64,000 nucleotides of DNA from Peptococcaceae bacterium (GTDB lineage Bacteria; Bacillota; Desulfitobacteriia; Desulfitobacteriales; Syntrophobotulaceae). Below, piece after piece: positions 49,702 to 59,342 of the stretch (its first letter is position 1; the number at the start of each line of letters is the position of its first letter). A program made the translations under genes and the position numbers. Where the stretch lies: positions 1 through 64,000 of the forward strand of contig WRII01000007.1 of the NCBI GenBank assembly GCA_009782825.1, read 5' to 3'. The notes beneath the pieces are model-generated. The model was not told where the DNA came from. It ran no database searches and was given only the letters and a program-made list of their open reading frames with translations.

Positions 49702-52700
49702 GTGACGGTTCGTGTACATGAGTTAGCTAAACAATTAGACATATCCAGCAAAGAATTGATTCAACGTTTGGAACATATCGGCGTTGCTGTGAAGAACAAC
49801 TTGAGCGCTGTCAGCGATGAAAACGCTCAAAAAATCAAAAAAGACTTTAAAAAACAGCCCGATTCAGCTGTGAAGGCGCCGGAGTCCAAACCCGGAAAGA
49901 AAGAGGAAACTCAGGACGAGGGACAACATCCGGAAAAGAAAGCTGGGAAGCAGGCAGAGCGTCCGCAACAACGTCAGGCGGGGCGGCCTGGTGCTGATCC
50001 TGGCCAGAGATCAGGGGATCGTTCTCAGGGTCATAGAGCTCAGGGAGAGAGAGTCCAAGGAGACCGTCCTCAGGGGTCACGGCCTCAGGGAGAGAGAGTC
50101 CAAGGAGACCGTCCTCAGGGGTCGCGGCCTCAGGGAGAGAGAGCCCAAGGAGACCGTCCTCAGGGGTCGCGGCCCCAGGGAGAGAGATTTCAAGGAGACC
50201 GTCCTCAGGGGTCGCGGCCCCAGGGAGAGAGATTTCAAGGAGACCGTCCTCAGGGGTCGCGGCCCCAGGGAGAGAGATTTCAAGGAGACCGTCCTCAGGG
50301 GTCGCGGCCTCAGGGAGAGAGATTTCAAGGAGACCGTCCTCAGGGGTCGCGGCCTCAGGGAGAGAGATTCCAAGGGGATCGCCCCCAGGGCCCGCGGGCG
50401 CAAGGGGATCGTCAGCAAGCCCAGAGACCTCAAGGGGGAGTAGGACAAAGGCGACAAGGTGACCGTTTGGGGGGTCAGGGGGAACGTTCAGGTTACCAGG
50501 GTCAAAGACCCTACAACGAGCGCTCTGGCGGCGAGCGTACCAGTGGCCAAGGGCAGAGGCCTTATGAGGGTCGTTCTCAAGGGGGAAACCGCCCTCAAGG
50601 TAACCGCCCAGGATTCCAGGGGGATCGTCCTGGGGATCGAAGTGGAGACCGCTCTGGCTACTACCAAGGACAGAGACAAGGACAAGGACAAGGGCAAGGA
50701 CAGAGGTCTTATGGGGATCGCCCACAAGGCGGAACCCGTTTTCAGGGAGGACGTCCCGGCAGTCAAGGACAGGGACAAGGACAGGGACAAAGGCATCCGC
50801 AAGGTCAAGGTCAGAGGTTTGACGATCGGTCATCCAGCCAAGGCGCCCGTTCTCGCCCCCAGCGTCCCGGCGAAGGGGCAGGCAGAGGGCCGCAGCCGGG
50901 GCGTGGACCGGATAAAAAAACGCCCACTATGCAGAAGATTAGAATTGATGGCAAGACGGCAGAATTATCTGTCACAGAGCAGCCCGCCAAGAGGCAGGTG
51001 CCCAACAAGAAAAAGGCCCAGGATTCACGCTCATTTGCCAAACCCAAGAAGACAGAACGGGACATCTCCGCTCTGACGCGCAGAGACCGTCACAAGGGTT
51101 CCAAGGATCAGAAAGCCCCGGTGTCCGCCACACCAAAGCATATCATCATCCCAGAAACGATTTCTGTGCAAGAATTTGCTTCTCGCATGAGCCGGAAAGC
51201 GGGAGAGGTGATCAAAACTCTCATGACTCTGGGCGTTTTAGCCACGATCAACCAGGAGATTGACAGCGACACAGCGGTGGTGGTAGGCAATGAAATGGGT
51301 GTGGCTGTTGAAGTGCGGGCGGAAAAACCCCTGACCATCATTGAAGATATTGCGGATGATCCGTCAGATCTGCGGCCGCGGCCCCCTGTTGTCACAGTTA
51401 TGGGGCATGTGGATCACGGAAAGACATCTTTATTGGACGCAATCCGGTCTACGAATGTCATGGCCTCCGAAGCAGGCGGCATTACGCAGCATATCGGCGC
51501 CTATCAGGTAGAGATCAAAGAGCAGAAGATTACCTTTTTAGATACACCCGGTCATGAAGCTTTCACAGCCATGCGGGCCCGGGGGGCCCAGGTCACAGAT
51601 GTGGCGGTTCTGGTGGTGGCTGCTGATGATGGCATTATGCCTCAGACCGTTGAAGCCATCAATCACGCCAAAGCCGCCAATGTTCCCATTGTTGTAGCCA
51701 TTAACAAAATTGATAAGGAAGGGGCTAACCCCGAACGGGTCAAACAGGAATTGACTGAACAAGGGCTTGTGGTGGAAGAATGGGGAGGCGAGACCATCGC
51801 TGTGGCTGTATCAGCCAAAGCGCGTCTCAACATTGAATCTCTGCTGGAAATGATTCTGTTAGTGGCCGAGATGAAAGAGCTCAAGGCCAATCCTTTCCGT
51901 AAGGCCAAGGGGACTGTGATCGAGGCCAAACTGGACAAAGGCAAAGGGCCGGTAGCCACAGTTCTTGTGGACAAGGGAACCCTTGCGGTGGGGGATGTCA
52001 TTATTGCCGGGCCGGTCGTCGGCAAGATACGGGCCATGGTAGATGATAAAAGCCGCCGTGTCAAAAAAGTTCCCCCGGGAACGCCGGTCGAAATTCAGGG
52101 TCTTTCAGAAGTTCCCGAGGCCGGCGAGATTTTTCATGTTGTTGAGGATGAAAGGCTGGCCCGCCAAGTGGCCTCAGCCCGAGTCAATGAGCGGAAAGCG
52201 GAAACCCTGAAGCAGAGGAGCCGCATCAATCTGGACGACTTATTTGATCGTATCAAAGAGGGGGAAGTCAAAGAGCTCAATATCATTATTAAAGGCGACG
52301 TTCAAGGATCTGTGGAAGCGATCCGGCAATCCTTGAGCAAACTCTCCACGTCGGAAGTGCGTGTCAATCCGATTCATGGAGGCGTGGGAGCTATCAGCGA
52401 AAACGATGTCATGCTGGCAGCGGCGTCCAATGCCATTATTCTGGGTTTCAATGTGCGGCCCGATACGAACACGAAAGAGATTGCCGAGCTGCAGGGGGTT
52501 GATATCCGTTTGTACAGGGTGATCTATGATGCCATCAATGATGTCAGAGCAGCAATGGAAGGGCTTCTTGAGCCGGAGTACAAGGAAGTCTCCGAAGGCC
52601 GCGCCGAAGTGCGCCAGGTATTCAAAGTGCCTAAGATTGGGGCTGTTGCCGGATCTTACGTGTCGGAAGGAAAAATAAACCGCTCCTCACAGGTGCGCCT

Positions 52701-52881
52701 GATTCGAGATGGTATTGTGGTTTTTGAAGGAGACATTGATTCGCTGAGGCGGTTCAAGGATGACGTCAAAACAGTTATGGAAGGCTATGAGTGTGGGATA
52801 GGGCTGAAAAATTATAACGATATTAAAGAGGGGGATATCATAGAGGCCTATACTCAGGAAGAGATACAGAGGGGGCTTTAA
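49702..52881 (+). CDS. infB: Translation initiation factor IF-2 with repeat-rich N-terminal region
   Basis: The 1059-residue GTPase delivers initiator tRNA to the 30S subunit. An N-terminal IF2N domain ([20 protein letters not shown]) is followed by about 350 residues of Gln/Gly/Arg-rich sequence, including eight 15-residue repeats of the type [15 protein letters not shown] (residues about 114-233) and a GQGQGQ stretch. A second IF2N copy precedes the G domain with GHVDHGKTS (568-576), DTPGHEAF and NKID. Domains II, III and C1/C2 are complete. The start is GTG 49702 after GGAGGTGGG. The linker is unusually long and positively charged. Confidence 0.95.
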   Translation: MTVRVHELAKQLDISSKELIQRLEHIGVAVKNNLSAVSDENAQKIKKDFKKQPDSAVKAPESKPGKKEETQDEGQHPEKKAGKQAERPQQRQAGRPGADPGQRSGDRSQGHRAQGERVQGDRPQGSRPQGERVQGDRPQGSRPQGERAQGDRPQGSRPQGERFQGDRPQGSRPQGERFQGDRPQGSRPQGERFQGDRPQGSRPQGERFQGDRPQGSRPQGERFQGDRPQGPRAQGDRQQAQRPQGGVGQRRQGDRLGGQGERSGYQGQRPYNERSGGERTSGQGQRPYEGRSQGGNRPQGNRPGFQGDRPGDRSGDRSGYYQGQRQGQGQGQGQRSYGDRPQGGTRFQGGRPGSQGQGQGQGQRHPQGQGQRFDDRSSSQGARSRPQRPGEGAGRGPQPGRGPDKKTPTMQKIRIDGKTAELSVTEQPAKRQVPNKKKAQDSRSFAKPKKTERDISALTRRDRHKGSKDQKAPVSATPKHIIIPETISVQEFASRMSRKAGEVIKTLMTLGVLATINQEIDSDTAVVVGNEMGVAVEVRAEKPLTIIEDIADDPSDLRPRPPVVTVMGHVDHGKTSLLDAIRSTNVMASEAGGITQHIGAYQVEIKEQKITFLDTPGHEAFTAMRARGAQVTDVAVLVVAADDGIMPQTVEAINHAKAANVPIVVAINKIDKEGANPERVKQELTEQGLVVEEWGGETIAVAVSAKARLNIESLLEMILLVAEMKELKANPFRKAKGTVIEAKLDKGKGPVATVLVDKGTLAVGDVIIAGPVVGKIRAMVDDKSRRVKKVPPGTPVEIQGLSEVPEAGEIFHVVEDERLARQVASARVNERKAETLKQRSRINLDDLFDRIKEGEVKELNIIIKGDVQGSVEAIRQSLSKLSTSEVRVNPIHGGVGAISENDVMLAAASNAIILGFNVRPDTNTKEIAELQGVDIRLYRVIYDAINDVRAAMEGLLEPEYKEVSEGRAEVRQVFKVPKIGAVAGSYVSEGKINRSSQVRLIRDGIVVFEGDIDSLRRFKDDVKTVMEGYECGIGLKNYNDIKEGDIIEAYTQEEIQRGL
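50041..50400 (+). repeat. 45-bp in-frame tandem repeat in infB
   Basis: Eight exact 45-bp periods begin at 50041, 50086, 50131, 50176, 50221, 50266, 50311 and 50356. Each encodes QGER[11 protein letters not shown]. Units three to seven are nearly identical. Confidence 0.94.
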
Positions 52882-52905
52882 GAACATCAAGTGAGGGGGT
52901 TGGGT

Positions 52906-53268
52906 ATGCATAACGACCGTGGCCATCGCCGGGGTCACCGTTTGGCGGGATTGCTGAAAGAGGAGATCTCGCGGATTTTGCGGGAGGATCTTAAGGATCC
53001 GCGCTTGGGATTTGTGACGGTGACAGATGTTGAGGTCTCCGATGACCTGAAGAGTACAAAGGTTTTTGTCAGTGTCATGGGGAATGAGGAAGCGATTCAA
53101 GAAAATATGGAGCTTTTAGAGAGTGCGGCGCCTTTTATCCGTAGCCAAGTTGCCCACATTATCCAGTTGCGTCATGTTCCGGATATTGTTTTTAAATATG
53201 ATCCGTCCATCCAGCATGGAGCTCGTATTTCAAAGCTTTTGACAGATATGGGAAAAGGGGAAGGATGA
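52906..53268 (+). CDS. rbfA: Ribosome-binding factor A
   Basis: The 120-residue KH-like protein helps 16S rRNA 5' maturation and cold adaptation. Motifs are LAGLLKEEISRILREDLKDP and VSDDLKSTKVFVSVMG. ATG 52906 has AGGGGGT before it; a GTG at 52891 in frame is less likely. Its last bases overlap the nrnA start (ATGA). Confidence 0.92.
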   Translation: MHNDRGHRRGHRLAGLLKEEISRILREDLKDPRLGFVTVTDVEVSDDLKSTKVFVSVMGNEEAIQENMELLESAAPFIRSQVAHIIQLRHVPDIVFKYDPSIQHGARISKLLTDMGKGEG

Positions 53269-54254
53269 GTGCTGTGTTGAATGAGGTGGCGGCTGCGCTG
53301 CGCCGGAAGTCGTTGTTTGCGCTGCGGACACATGTTCAGCCCGATGGGGATGCGCTGGGGTCTTTATTGGCGCTGGGGGCGGCTTTGGAGCAGATGGGTA
53401 AATCTGTGGTCTATTGTGCGGAAAGTTCGGAGCGCTTAAGTTTTTTGCCTGGTTATGAGAAGGTGGGGCGAGTATCAGATAGTGGGTCTGTTGAGAGTGC
53501 GCCTGTTGAAGTTGTCATTTATCTGGATTGTGCGACTCAGGACAGGAGTCTGGAGGGAAAAGAAACCTCCACAAGGAACAAGGAACGGAACACAAGGGCT
53601 CTTGTGATCAATATTGATCATCATGTGTCTAACGAAGGGTTTGGTGATATTCAGTGGATTGATACGGGAGCTTCATCGGTGGGTGAGATGTTGTGGCTGC
53701 TTTTTCAAGAGTTGGGCATTGTCATTGATGAGACGATCGCGGCTAATCTGTACGTGTCTATTATCAACGATACGGGACAATTTGCTTTTTCGAATACGAC
53801 TCAGCGTACCCATGAAGTTGCTGGGGCCTTGATTAGTCATGAGATTGGGGTGTCTAATCTACATAAAAAAGTGTTTTATGAAAAGTCCCGGGAACAGACG
53901 AAGCTTTTGGGGCGGGCTTTGGCGAACCTGTCCTTTCTTGATGAGGGGGAGGTGGCTGTGATGTATCTGAGCCGCGATGATTTTGACGCTGTAGGAATTG
54001 ATGATGACTGTGAAGGATTCATTGCCCAAGCTATGAATATTCGTGGTGTGCAGACGGCTGTGTTTGTAAAAGAAAAAGATCCTCAGATGTGTAAGGTCAG
54101 CTTCCGGTCGCGGCGGATTGATGTCAACCGCGTGGCAGCTCAGTTTGGCGGCGGTGGGCATGTGCGCGCTTCGGGCTGTACGCTTAAAATGCCTTTGGCC
54201 CAGGCTCTGCCTTTATTGCGGGAAGTTTTGGAGAAGGCGGAGGGTGACGGGTGA
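53265..54254 (+). CDS. nrnA: DHH-family nanoRNase/bifunctional oligoribonuclease
   Basis: The 329-residue protein has the DHH motifs HVQPDGDALGS, the NIDHHVSN centre, a third Asp in SIINDTGQF, and the C-terminal DHHA1 GGGGHVRASGC. NrnA degrades nanoRNA and dephosphorylates pAp. It overlaps rbfA by 4 bases and truB by 4, indicating translational coupling. A 10-residue insertion (about 99-110, Arg/Asn/Thr-rich) is visible before the DHH motif. Confidence 0.9.
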   Translation: MSAVLNEVAAALRRKSLFALRTHVQPDGDALGSLLALGAALEQMGKSVVYCAESSERLSFLPGYEKVGRVSDSGSVESAPVEVVIYLDCATQDRSLEGKETSTRNKERNTRALVINIDHHVSNEGFGDIQWIDTGASSVGEMLWLLFQELGIVIDETIAANLYVSIINDTGQFAFSNTTQRTHEVAGALISHEIGVSNLHKKVFYEKSREQTKLLGRALANLSFLDEGEVAVMYLSRDDFDAVGIDDDCEGFIAQAMNIRGVQTAVFVKEKDPQMCKVSFRSRRIDVNRVAAQFGGGGHVRASGCTLKMPLAQALPLLREVLEKAEGDG

Positions 54255-55195
54255 ATGGAGTCATTAATGTGAACAAGGGGGCGGGGATGACCTCGGCGGA
54301 TGTTGTGTATCGTCTGCGCAAACTTCTTCGCATGAAAAAAATCGGCCATATGGGAACTCTCGATCCTGAGGCTCAGGGTGTGCTGCCGGTTGGGGTGGGG
54401 CAGGCGACGCGGCTGACGGAGTACTATAGCGTCCAGGGTAAGACCTATCGCGCGACACTGACTTTGGGGGTGGTGACGGATACCCAGGATGGAGCGGGGC
54501 GGGTGCTGGAGACGCGGCGGGCGAATGTGTCGAGGGAGGAGCTGGAAGGGGTGCTGCCTCGTTTCACAGGGGATCTGATGCAGGTTCCGCCTATGTATTC
54601 GGCTGTGCACCACAAGGGCCGCCGTTTATATGAGCTGGCGCGCTCTGGCGTGACGGTGGAGCGTGAGGCTCGTCCTGTTCAGGTTGAGGTGCTGCGCCTG
54701 TTGGAGTGGCAGGGGGGAGAACAGCCTCGGGCGAGTCTGGAGGTGGCCTGCTCGAAAGGAACATACATAAGGACGCTCTGCCATGATATTGGGGCGCACT
54801 TGGGCTGTGGGGGGCATATGTCTGAGCTGTGGCGCATTCGGGTGGGGTGCTGGAGGCTGGAAGAGGCTTGGACTCTTGAGGAGATTGCGCGGTGTGTTGA
54901 TGCTGGGGAGTATGGGTTTTTGCAGGAGATGGGTTATGGGCTGCCTTTGCCTAAGGTTGAGATTCCTGTGTCCCGCCGGCGGGCTTTTGCTCATGGGTTG
55001 GCTACGCAGTGTCCTGCTTTCCAGTATGACTATGACGGCAGGTGTGGTCATACGGCTGATAGGTGTTTGGACGGGGGCGGGAATCAGGGAACACACGTGC
55101 AAGTGTACTGTCAAGGGGCTTGGATGGGCATAGGAAGATGGCAGAGAGGGTGTTTGTATCCTGTCAAGGTTATGGTTTCGGCGGAGGGCATGTAA
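54251..55195 (+). CDS. truB: tRNA pseudouridine-55 synthase
   Basis: The 314-residue enzyme converts U55 of tRNA to pseudouridine. The catalytic Asp38 lies in GTLDPEAQGVLPV, and KTYRATLTLG and CSKGTYIRTLCHDIG follow. The GTG start overlaps the nrnA stop. ribF begins 15 bases later. Confidence 0.94.
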   Translation: MNGVINVNKGAGMTSADVVYRLRKLLRMKKIGHMGTLDPEAQGVLPVGVGQATRLTEYYSVQGKTYRATLTLGVVTDTQDGAGRVLETRRANVSREELEGVLPRFTGDLMQVPPMYSAVHHKGRRLYELARSGVTVEREARPVQVEVLRLLEWQGGEQPRASLEVACSKGTYIRTLCHDIGAHLGCGGHMSELWRIRVGCWRLEEAWTLEEIARCVDAGEYGFLQEMGYGLPLPKVEIPVSRRRAFAHGLATQCPAFQYDYDGRCGHTADRCLDGGGNQGTHVQVYCQGAWMGIGRWQRGCLYPVKVMVSAEGM

Positions 55196-55210
55196 GAGGA
55201 GGATGCTTCA

Positions 55211-56122
55211 TTGAGAAAAGAAGTTGTTATTGCGCTGGGGAATTTTGATGGGGTTCATATTGGTCACCAGGTTTTGATCCGACAGGGATTGGACTCTGCG
55301 CGGGCAATGGGAATGAATTTTCTGGCGCTGCTTTTTATGCCCCATCCGCAAAGGGTGCTTTATCCGGAGAGGGGATTTTGTTATTTGACGGACTTGGATG
55401 AAAAGAGAAGGATTTTGAGTGAAATGGGAACGGATGAGGTTCGGGTATATCCTTTTACGAGGGAATTTGCCGCGCTGTCGCCGGAGGAGTTTGTTGTGCA
55501 GGTTTTGGCGCCGCTGAGTCCGGCTCATGTGGTTGTGGGATATAACTATACTTTTGGGCGGCGGGCTCAGGGGGGCGCGCAGGAATTGATGCGGATGGGG
55601 CAGAACTGGGGGTTCTCTGTGGATGTTGTGCCCGAACAGCGTCTTGACGGCGTGCGGGTGTCTTCAAGCGATATCCGTCAGGCGTTGAGGCAGGGGCATG
55701 TGGAAGTTGCTGCCCGTATGCTGGGACGGCTTTACCGTTTGAGAGGGTGTGTGGAAAAGGGGTGTCAACGCGGGCGGGAGCTGGGGTTTCCCACGGCTAA
55801 TATGCGGGTCTCTGCGGAGGCTGTTGTGCCGAGGATGGGTGTCTATGCGGCGCGGGTGCGCCGGCAGGGGAAAATGTGGGGGGCTCTCGTCAACATTGGC
55901 TTTAATCCTACCTTTGCACAACAATTAGATACGCAGAAAGATCTGAGTATTGAGGTGCATCTCTTGGATTTTACCGGGGAGATTTATGGGGAATTTCTTG
56001 CTGTGGATTTTTTGGCCCGGATTCGTTCGGAAAAGAAATTTGAGTCTGGGGCGCAGTTGGCTGAGCAGATTCGATCTGATGTTGTGGCTGCGCGCGCTGT
56101 GCTTGGGTCGTATGAGGGGTAG
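55211..56122 (+). CDS. ribF: Bifunctional riboflavin kinase / FAD synthetase
   Basis: The 303-residue enzyme makes FMN and FAD. The N-terminal adenylyltransferase has ALGNFDGVHIGHQ and VGYNYTFGRRAQGG; the C-terminal kinase has GRELGFPTANMRV and NIGFNPTF. It starts with TTG 55211 after GGAGGATGC and ends the operon. Confidence 0.94.
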   Translation: MRKEVVIALGNFDGVHIGHQVLIRQGLDSARAMGMNFLALLFMPHPQRVLYPERGFCYLTDLDEKRRILSEMGTDEVRVYPFTREFAALSPEEFVVQVLAPLSPAHVVVGYNYTFGRRAQGGAQELMRMGQNWGFSVDVVPEQRLDGVRVSSSDIRQALRQGHVEVAARMLGRLYRLRGCVEKGCQRGRELGFPTANMRVSAEAVVPRMGVYAARVRRQGKMWGALVNIGFNPTFAQQLDTQKDLSIEVHLLDFTGEIYGEFLAVDFLARIRSEKKFESGAQLAEQIRSDVVAARAVLGSYEG

Positions 56123-56141
56123 GGACCTTAGGGACTATAAC

Positions 56142-56336
56142 TTACACGACATCTGTATCCCTGGGCATGATGATCGCGGCTACGAGATAGGCGATGAGAC
56201 CGCTCCCGCCCAGGCAGGCAAAAACGACCCATGCCACTCTTATAATTGTTGGATCTACATCAAAATAATGTGCAACTCCTCCGCATACACCATCGATCTT
56301 TTTGTCAGTTGTTGATTTTGTTAATCTTTTAGTCAT
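56142..56336 (-). CDS. PspC-domain membrane protein
   Basis: The 64-residue protein matches the PspC family (DKKIDGVCGGVAHYFDVDP, then TIIRVAWVVFACLGGSGLIA). It has one to two membrane segments and is related to phage-shock stress proteins. AAAGGAGT precedes the start on the minus strand. It is convergent with ribF. Confidence 0.85.
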   Translation of the reverse strand: MTKRLTKSTTDKKIDGVCGGVAHYFDVDPTIIRVAWVVFACLGGSGLIAYLVAAIIMPRDTDVV

Positions 56337-56429
56337 CGTGCATACTCCTTTCTGATTATATTTCTTTTAGGTGTGTGTGTTGTGTGTTCTGATATCTCTT
56401 ACACTTACTATTATAATATAATATGTTTG

Positions 56430-57000
56430 ATAATAAATCATATCTGCGTCTCGATTTCCGCGCACATATCATCCAGAACTTTGTTTACCCATTCTTTATC
56501 CTTACCGGAGCCGTACAACTAAATCCCATGCAAGAAATGCTTGGAGACAGCTATCGCCGGTTTTATGCACCCGCATTTGTTCGGAAACTTGTTTTAAGGT
56601 ATCTGCCAAGGAATCACTTGTTTTAATGCAAAGATAACATTCACAAAAGCCTACATAATTGCTGATGCCGTAATGCACGCCTGCTGGGATGAATTTTCGC
56701 ATATCCAATGTGGAAGGCAGTATGATTTTTTCGGTAGATGACTGATAATTGCACAAAGGGTATCTCTGTCTGCTTTTCTGATGAGATAGATCTTGAGTTG
56801 AGGTTCTTCGGAAAATTCAATACCAGAGGAAAAAAGGTGTCTGATTTGTTCTTCCGGATTATCATTGGCTTCAACTGACTGTACGATATCTTCGCCTGTA
56901 AAGCCCTTTTCGACCCAGCGCGGACGGTTTCGTGAAACGGTAAAGTCGTTTTCATGAAATCCAATGAAATACAGGACATGTTTCTGGGCAAGCTATATGA
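56430..57000 (-). pseudogene. Decayed minus-strand gene, possibly condensation-domain-like
   Basis: On the minus strand one frame reads HVLYFIGFHENDF, then GFTGEDIVQSVEANDNPEEQ and LKIYLIRKADRDTLCAIISH, and stops. A second frame continues with KFIPAGVHYGISNYVGFCEC and DSLADTLKQVSEQMRVHKTG and stops, and a third gives EWVNKVLDDMCAEIETQI. The pieces read as one protein broken by at least two frameshifts. The pattern IISHL near the middle weakly recalls the histidine motif of condensation/acyltransferase domains, but the motif is destroyed. The rest of the 840-base gap (57001-57179) shows a TTGACA at 57152 and no gene. Confidence 0.4.
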
Positions 57001-57179
57001 TCACATGGGAATAATTAACACATAAATACAATTATGGATGAAAAGGGGTCTTGGAGGACGAGGATAACATCTTGACAGAGCTTTCCTGAGCAGGGATATA
57101 TGAGATCATGTAGAATTTTGCATGTGAAACTCATTTTAGGGGCTATTTGGGTTGACATATATGGAAAGGATGTGAGCGC

Positions 57180-58859
57180 GTGAAAGGGAGAGACGAGATT
57201 ATAGGATTGCGCATTGTCAATATCCAGACAGCGATGGAGGTCGGGACGCTTAAGGATGTTGTGCTTGATCCTGTGAGCAAGGGGATCGCCTATTATGTGC
57301 TCAACGAACCTTCCGATTATTTGGGGGCGCGTCTGATTGACCAGAAATATGCTGTGGGGTTGGGGGATTTTGCGTTAACGGTGATGGGGGAGGATATCAT
57401 TGAAGGTGTGGCGCATTGTCCCTGGGCTATTGAGCTTTTAAAAGATGATGTTCAGGTTATTGGGACTTACGCTCTTTCGGATAAAGGGTTGCTGCTGGGT
57501 GTGGTCAAACAGATCTTTTTTGATGAAACCACAGGGAGTATTGTCAGGTGCCGCATCCAAAATGATGAGGGCAGGATCTTTGATATTGATGGGACGGACA
57601 TTGTAACCTTGGGCGGCAGCTTTACAATTTTGCTGGAGGATAGCGTGCTGATTGAGGTGGAATATATTGAGGGTCAAGGAAGCGGCAGTGCGGGCGAGGT
57701 CGGTGTTGGCAGCGGAGTGAGGGGGGGCGCCGAGCAAGATGGGGGGGGCGCCAATCAAGATGAGGGTGATTCTAACAAAGTGGGCCTTGACTCTGACCAA
57801 GAGGGTGTAGAGACTAACGAGGGTGATTCTGACAGGGCTGATTTGGGGTCTGGAAAAGTTGGGTCTGAGGAGAAGGAGGATGGGGGGCCCAAGGAGGGCT
57901 ATGGAGAAAGGGGCAGCGTGTGGCGGAAGGAATTTGTGGGGCAGGAAGCGTATCGGGCAGCACAGCACATGTCGTATGATGCGGCGCATAATGTGTTTCG
58001 TGATGTGGCGCATACAGATTCGATTCTCCAGGAAGATCCTGGGCGATATCAGGAAGGGACTATTGGCTCAGAATATGCGGGTTCTGGGCATGCCTTAGAG
58101 GTGTCGGCCCGGCCTTTGTCTGCTGCGGAAGCTGCGTTGGTCAAGGCTGCGGAGACCTTGCGCCGTAAAGCGGCGGCGGAGGCGGCGCAGGAGAGATCGA
58201 TAGGGCCTTTCCATGAAGCTGAAGTGATGAATAAAGATAACAAAATAAACAAGACTAATCACGTGAGTAAGGCGCACGTGAACCGGATGGATCCTGGCCT
58301 TAAATGTGAGATGCCTCCAGCCTCTGAAAAAGATACCAGAGATATCTGCGGGGCAGATTCCTTTAAGAGCTGGGGGACTGTGGCGAAGGCGAGAAAGACT
58401 GAAAGCGCAGCGGTGGATAAGCATCAACATAAGGATGTGGATGGGGTTGAGAATAGGGTTACGGCTACAGATGCGCATAAAGAGGGAGATCAAAAAACGG
58501 ACGAGGACGCAAAGGGGTGCGGAGGCGATGGCGAAAGATTGAGAAATGCTGATGTTGTCAGATTCCCAGATAACCAGGGAGGAAAGGCTTCTGAAAGCAG
58601 TGCCCTCAGTGCACCCAAAAACAGGGGGACTGCTGAGAAAAGTTTGGCAGCGGCTGAGATTATTTATCCGAGAGCATTCAATCATTTTGATAGAAGACAG
58701 ATGCAGTATTTATTGGGAAAAAGGCTTTCCCAAGCTGTTCGATTGGAAAACGGGGAGATGATGAGAGAGGGGGAATATATTACGGCGGAAATGTTGTCGC
58801 TGGTACGCACACGGGAGACTTTGATGGAACTGACAGTGCATATCAGAAGCCCGCATTAG
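57180..58859 (+). CDS. PRC-barrel domain protein with long low-complexity region
   Basis: The 559-residue protein begins with two PRC-barrel-like modules (IIGLRIVNIQTAMEVGTLKD; LLLGVVKQIFFDETTGSIVR). PRC barrels occur in RNA-processing and photosynthetic proteins, often as scaffolds. Residues about 165-500 are acidic, Gly/Asp/Glu-rich low complexity, and a short conserved-looking end (MQYLLGKRLSQAVRLENGEM) closes the protein. There is no signal peptide. The start is GTG 57180 after GGAAAGGATG. It precedes the DUF948 protein by 123 bases. Confidence 0.75.
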   Translation: MKGRDEIIGLRIVNIQTAMEVGTLKDVVLDPVSKGIAYYVLNEPSDYLGARLIDQKYAVGLGDFALTVMGEDIIEGVAHCPWAIELLKDDVQVIGTYALSDKGLLLGVVKQIFFDETTGSIVRCRIQNDEGRIFDIDGTDIVTLGGSFTILLEDSVLIEVEYIEGQGSGSAGEVGVGSGVRGGAEQDGGGANQDEGDSNKVGLDSDQEGVETNEGDSDRADLGSGKVGSEEKEDGGPKEGYGERGSVWRKEFVGQEAYRAAQHMSYDAAHNVFRDVAHTDSILQEDPGRYQEGTIGSEYAGSGHALEVSARPLSAAEAALVKAAETLRRKAAAEAAQERSIGPFHEAEVMNKDNKINKTNHVSKAHVNRMDPGLKCEMPPASEKDTRDICGADSFKSWGTVAKARKTESAAVDKHQHKDVDGVENRVTATDAHKEGDQKTDEDAKGCGGDGERLRNADVVRFPDNQGGKASESSALSAPKNRGTAEKSLAAAEIIYPRAFNHFDRRQMQYLLGKRLSQAVRLENGEMMREGEYITAEMLSLVRTRETLMELTVHIRSPH

Positions 58860-58982
58860 ATTTAATATGTGAGCATAATATGATATAGTTTACTATAAGT
58901 TATCGAGATTTGTCTCTGTTCGGCGTTTTATGCAGGAACGTCAGGTGGGACAATATCAACTCATAAACTTAGGAGGAGTATT

Positions 58983-59342
58983 ATGGTTATAGGTGTAACG
59001 GAAATCTGTGTTCTTATTCTTACTGTGCTTGCTATCCTGGTAGCGATTTATCTTGTGGGATTTCTGCGCTCGTTAAGCGCGACTTTGAAACGGACGCAAA
59101 CTGTGATGGACAATGTGGATCACACGCTGAAGATTATCAATGAAAAGCTCCCGCCGCTTGCTGAAGAGGCTTCTCAGGTTGTGGCCAATGTCAATGGGAT
59201 TACCAAGAAGGTCGATCATGGTGTCGGTGTGGGTATGAGTGTGCTGGAGAAGACGCCGATGACAGCTATTTATACTATTTTTGGGTTGGGGCGGACGGTA
59301 GCGAAGATGGTTGGATCGCGTAAAAAGAACAAGAAGAAGTGA
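58983..59342 (+). CDS. DUF948 membrane protein
   Basis: The 119-residue protein has an N-terminal membrane helix (ICVLILTVLAILVAIYLVGF) and a helical region (TQTVMDNVDHTLKIINEKLP) typical of DUF948 proteins. Function is unknown. AGGAGG before the ATG is strong. Its last 68 bases overlap the 3' end of the nth gene on the opposite strand. Confidence 0.85.
   Translation: MVIGVTEICVLILTVLAILVAIYLVGFLRSLSATLKRTQTVMDNVDHTLKIINEKLPPLAEEASQVVANVNGITKKVDHGVGVGMSVLEKTPMTAIYTIFGLGRTVAKMVGSRKKNKKK

Noticed and set aside
50041-50400. CRISPR-like array (regular 45-bp period)
   Set aside because: The repeats are contiguous without unique spacers, keep the infB frame and encode a regular peptide, so they are a coding minisatellite.
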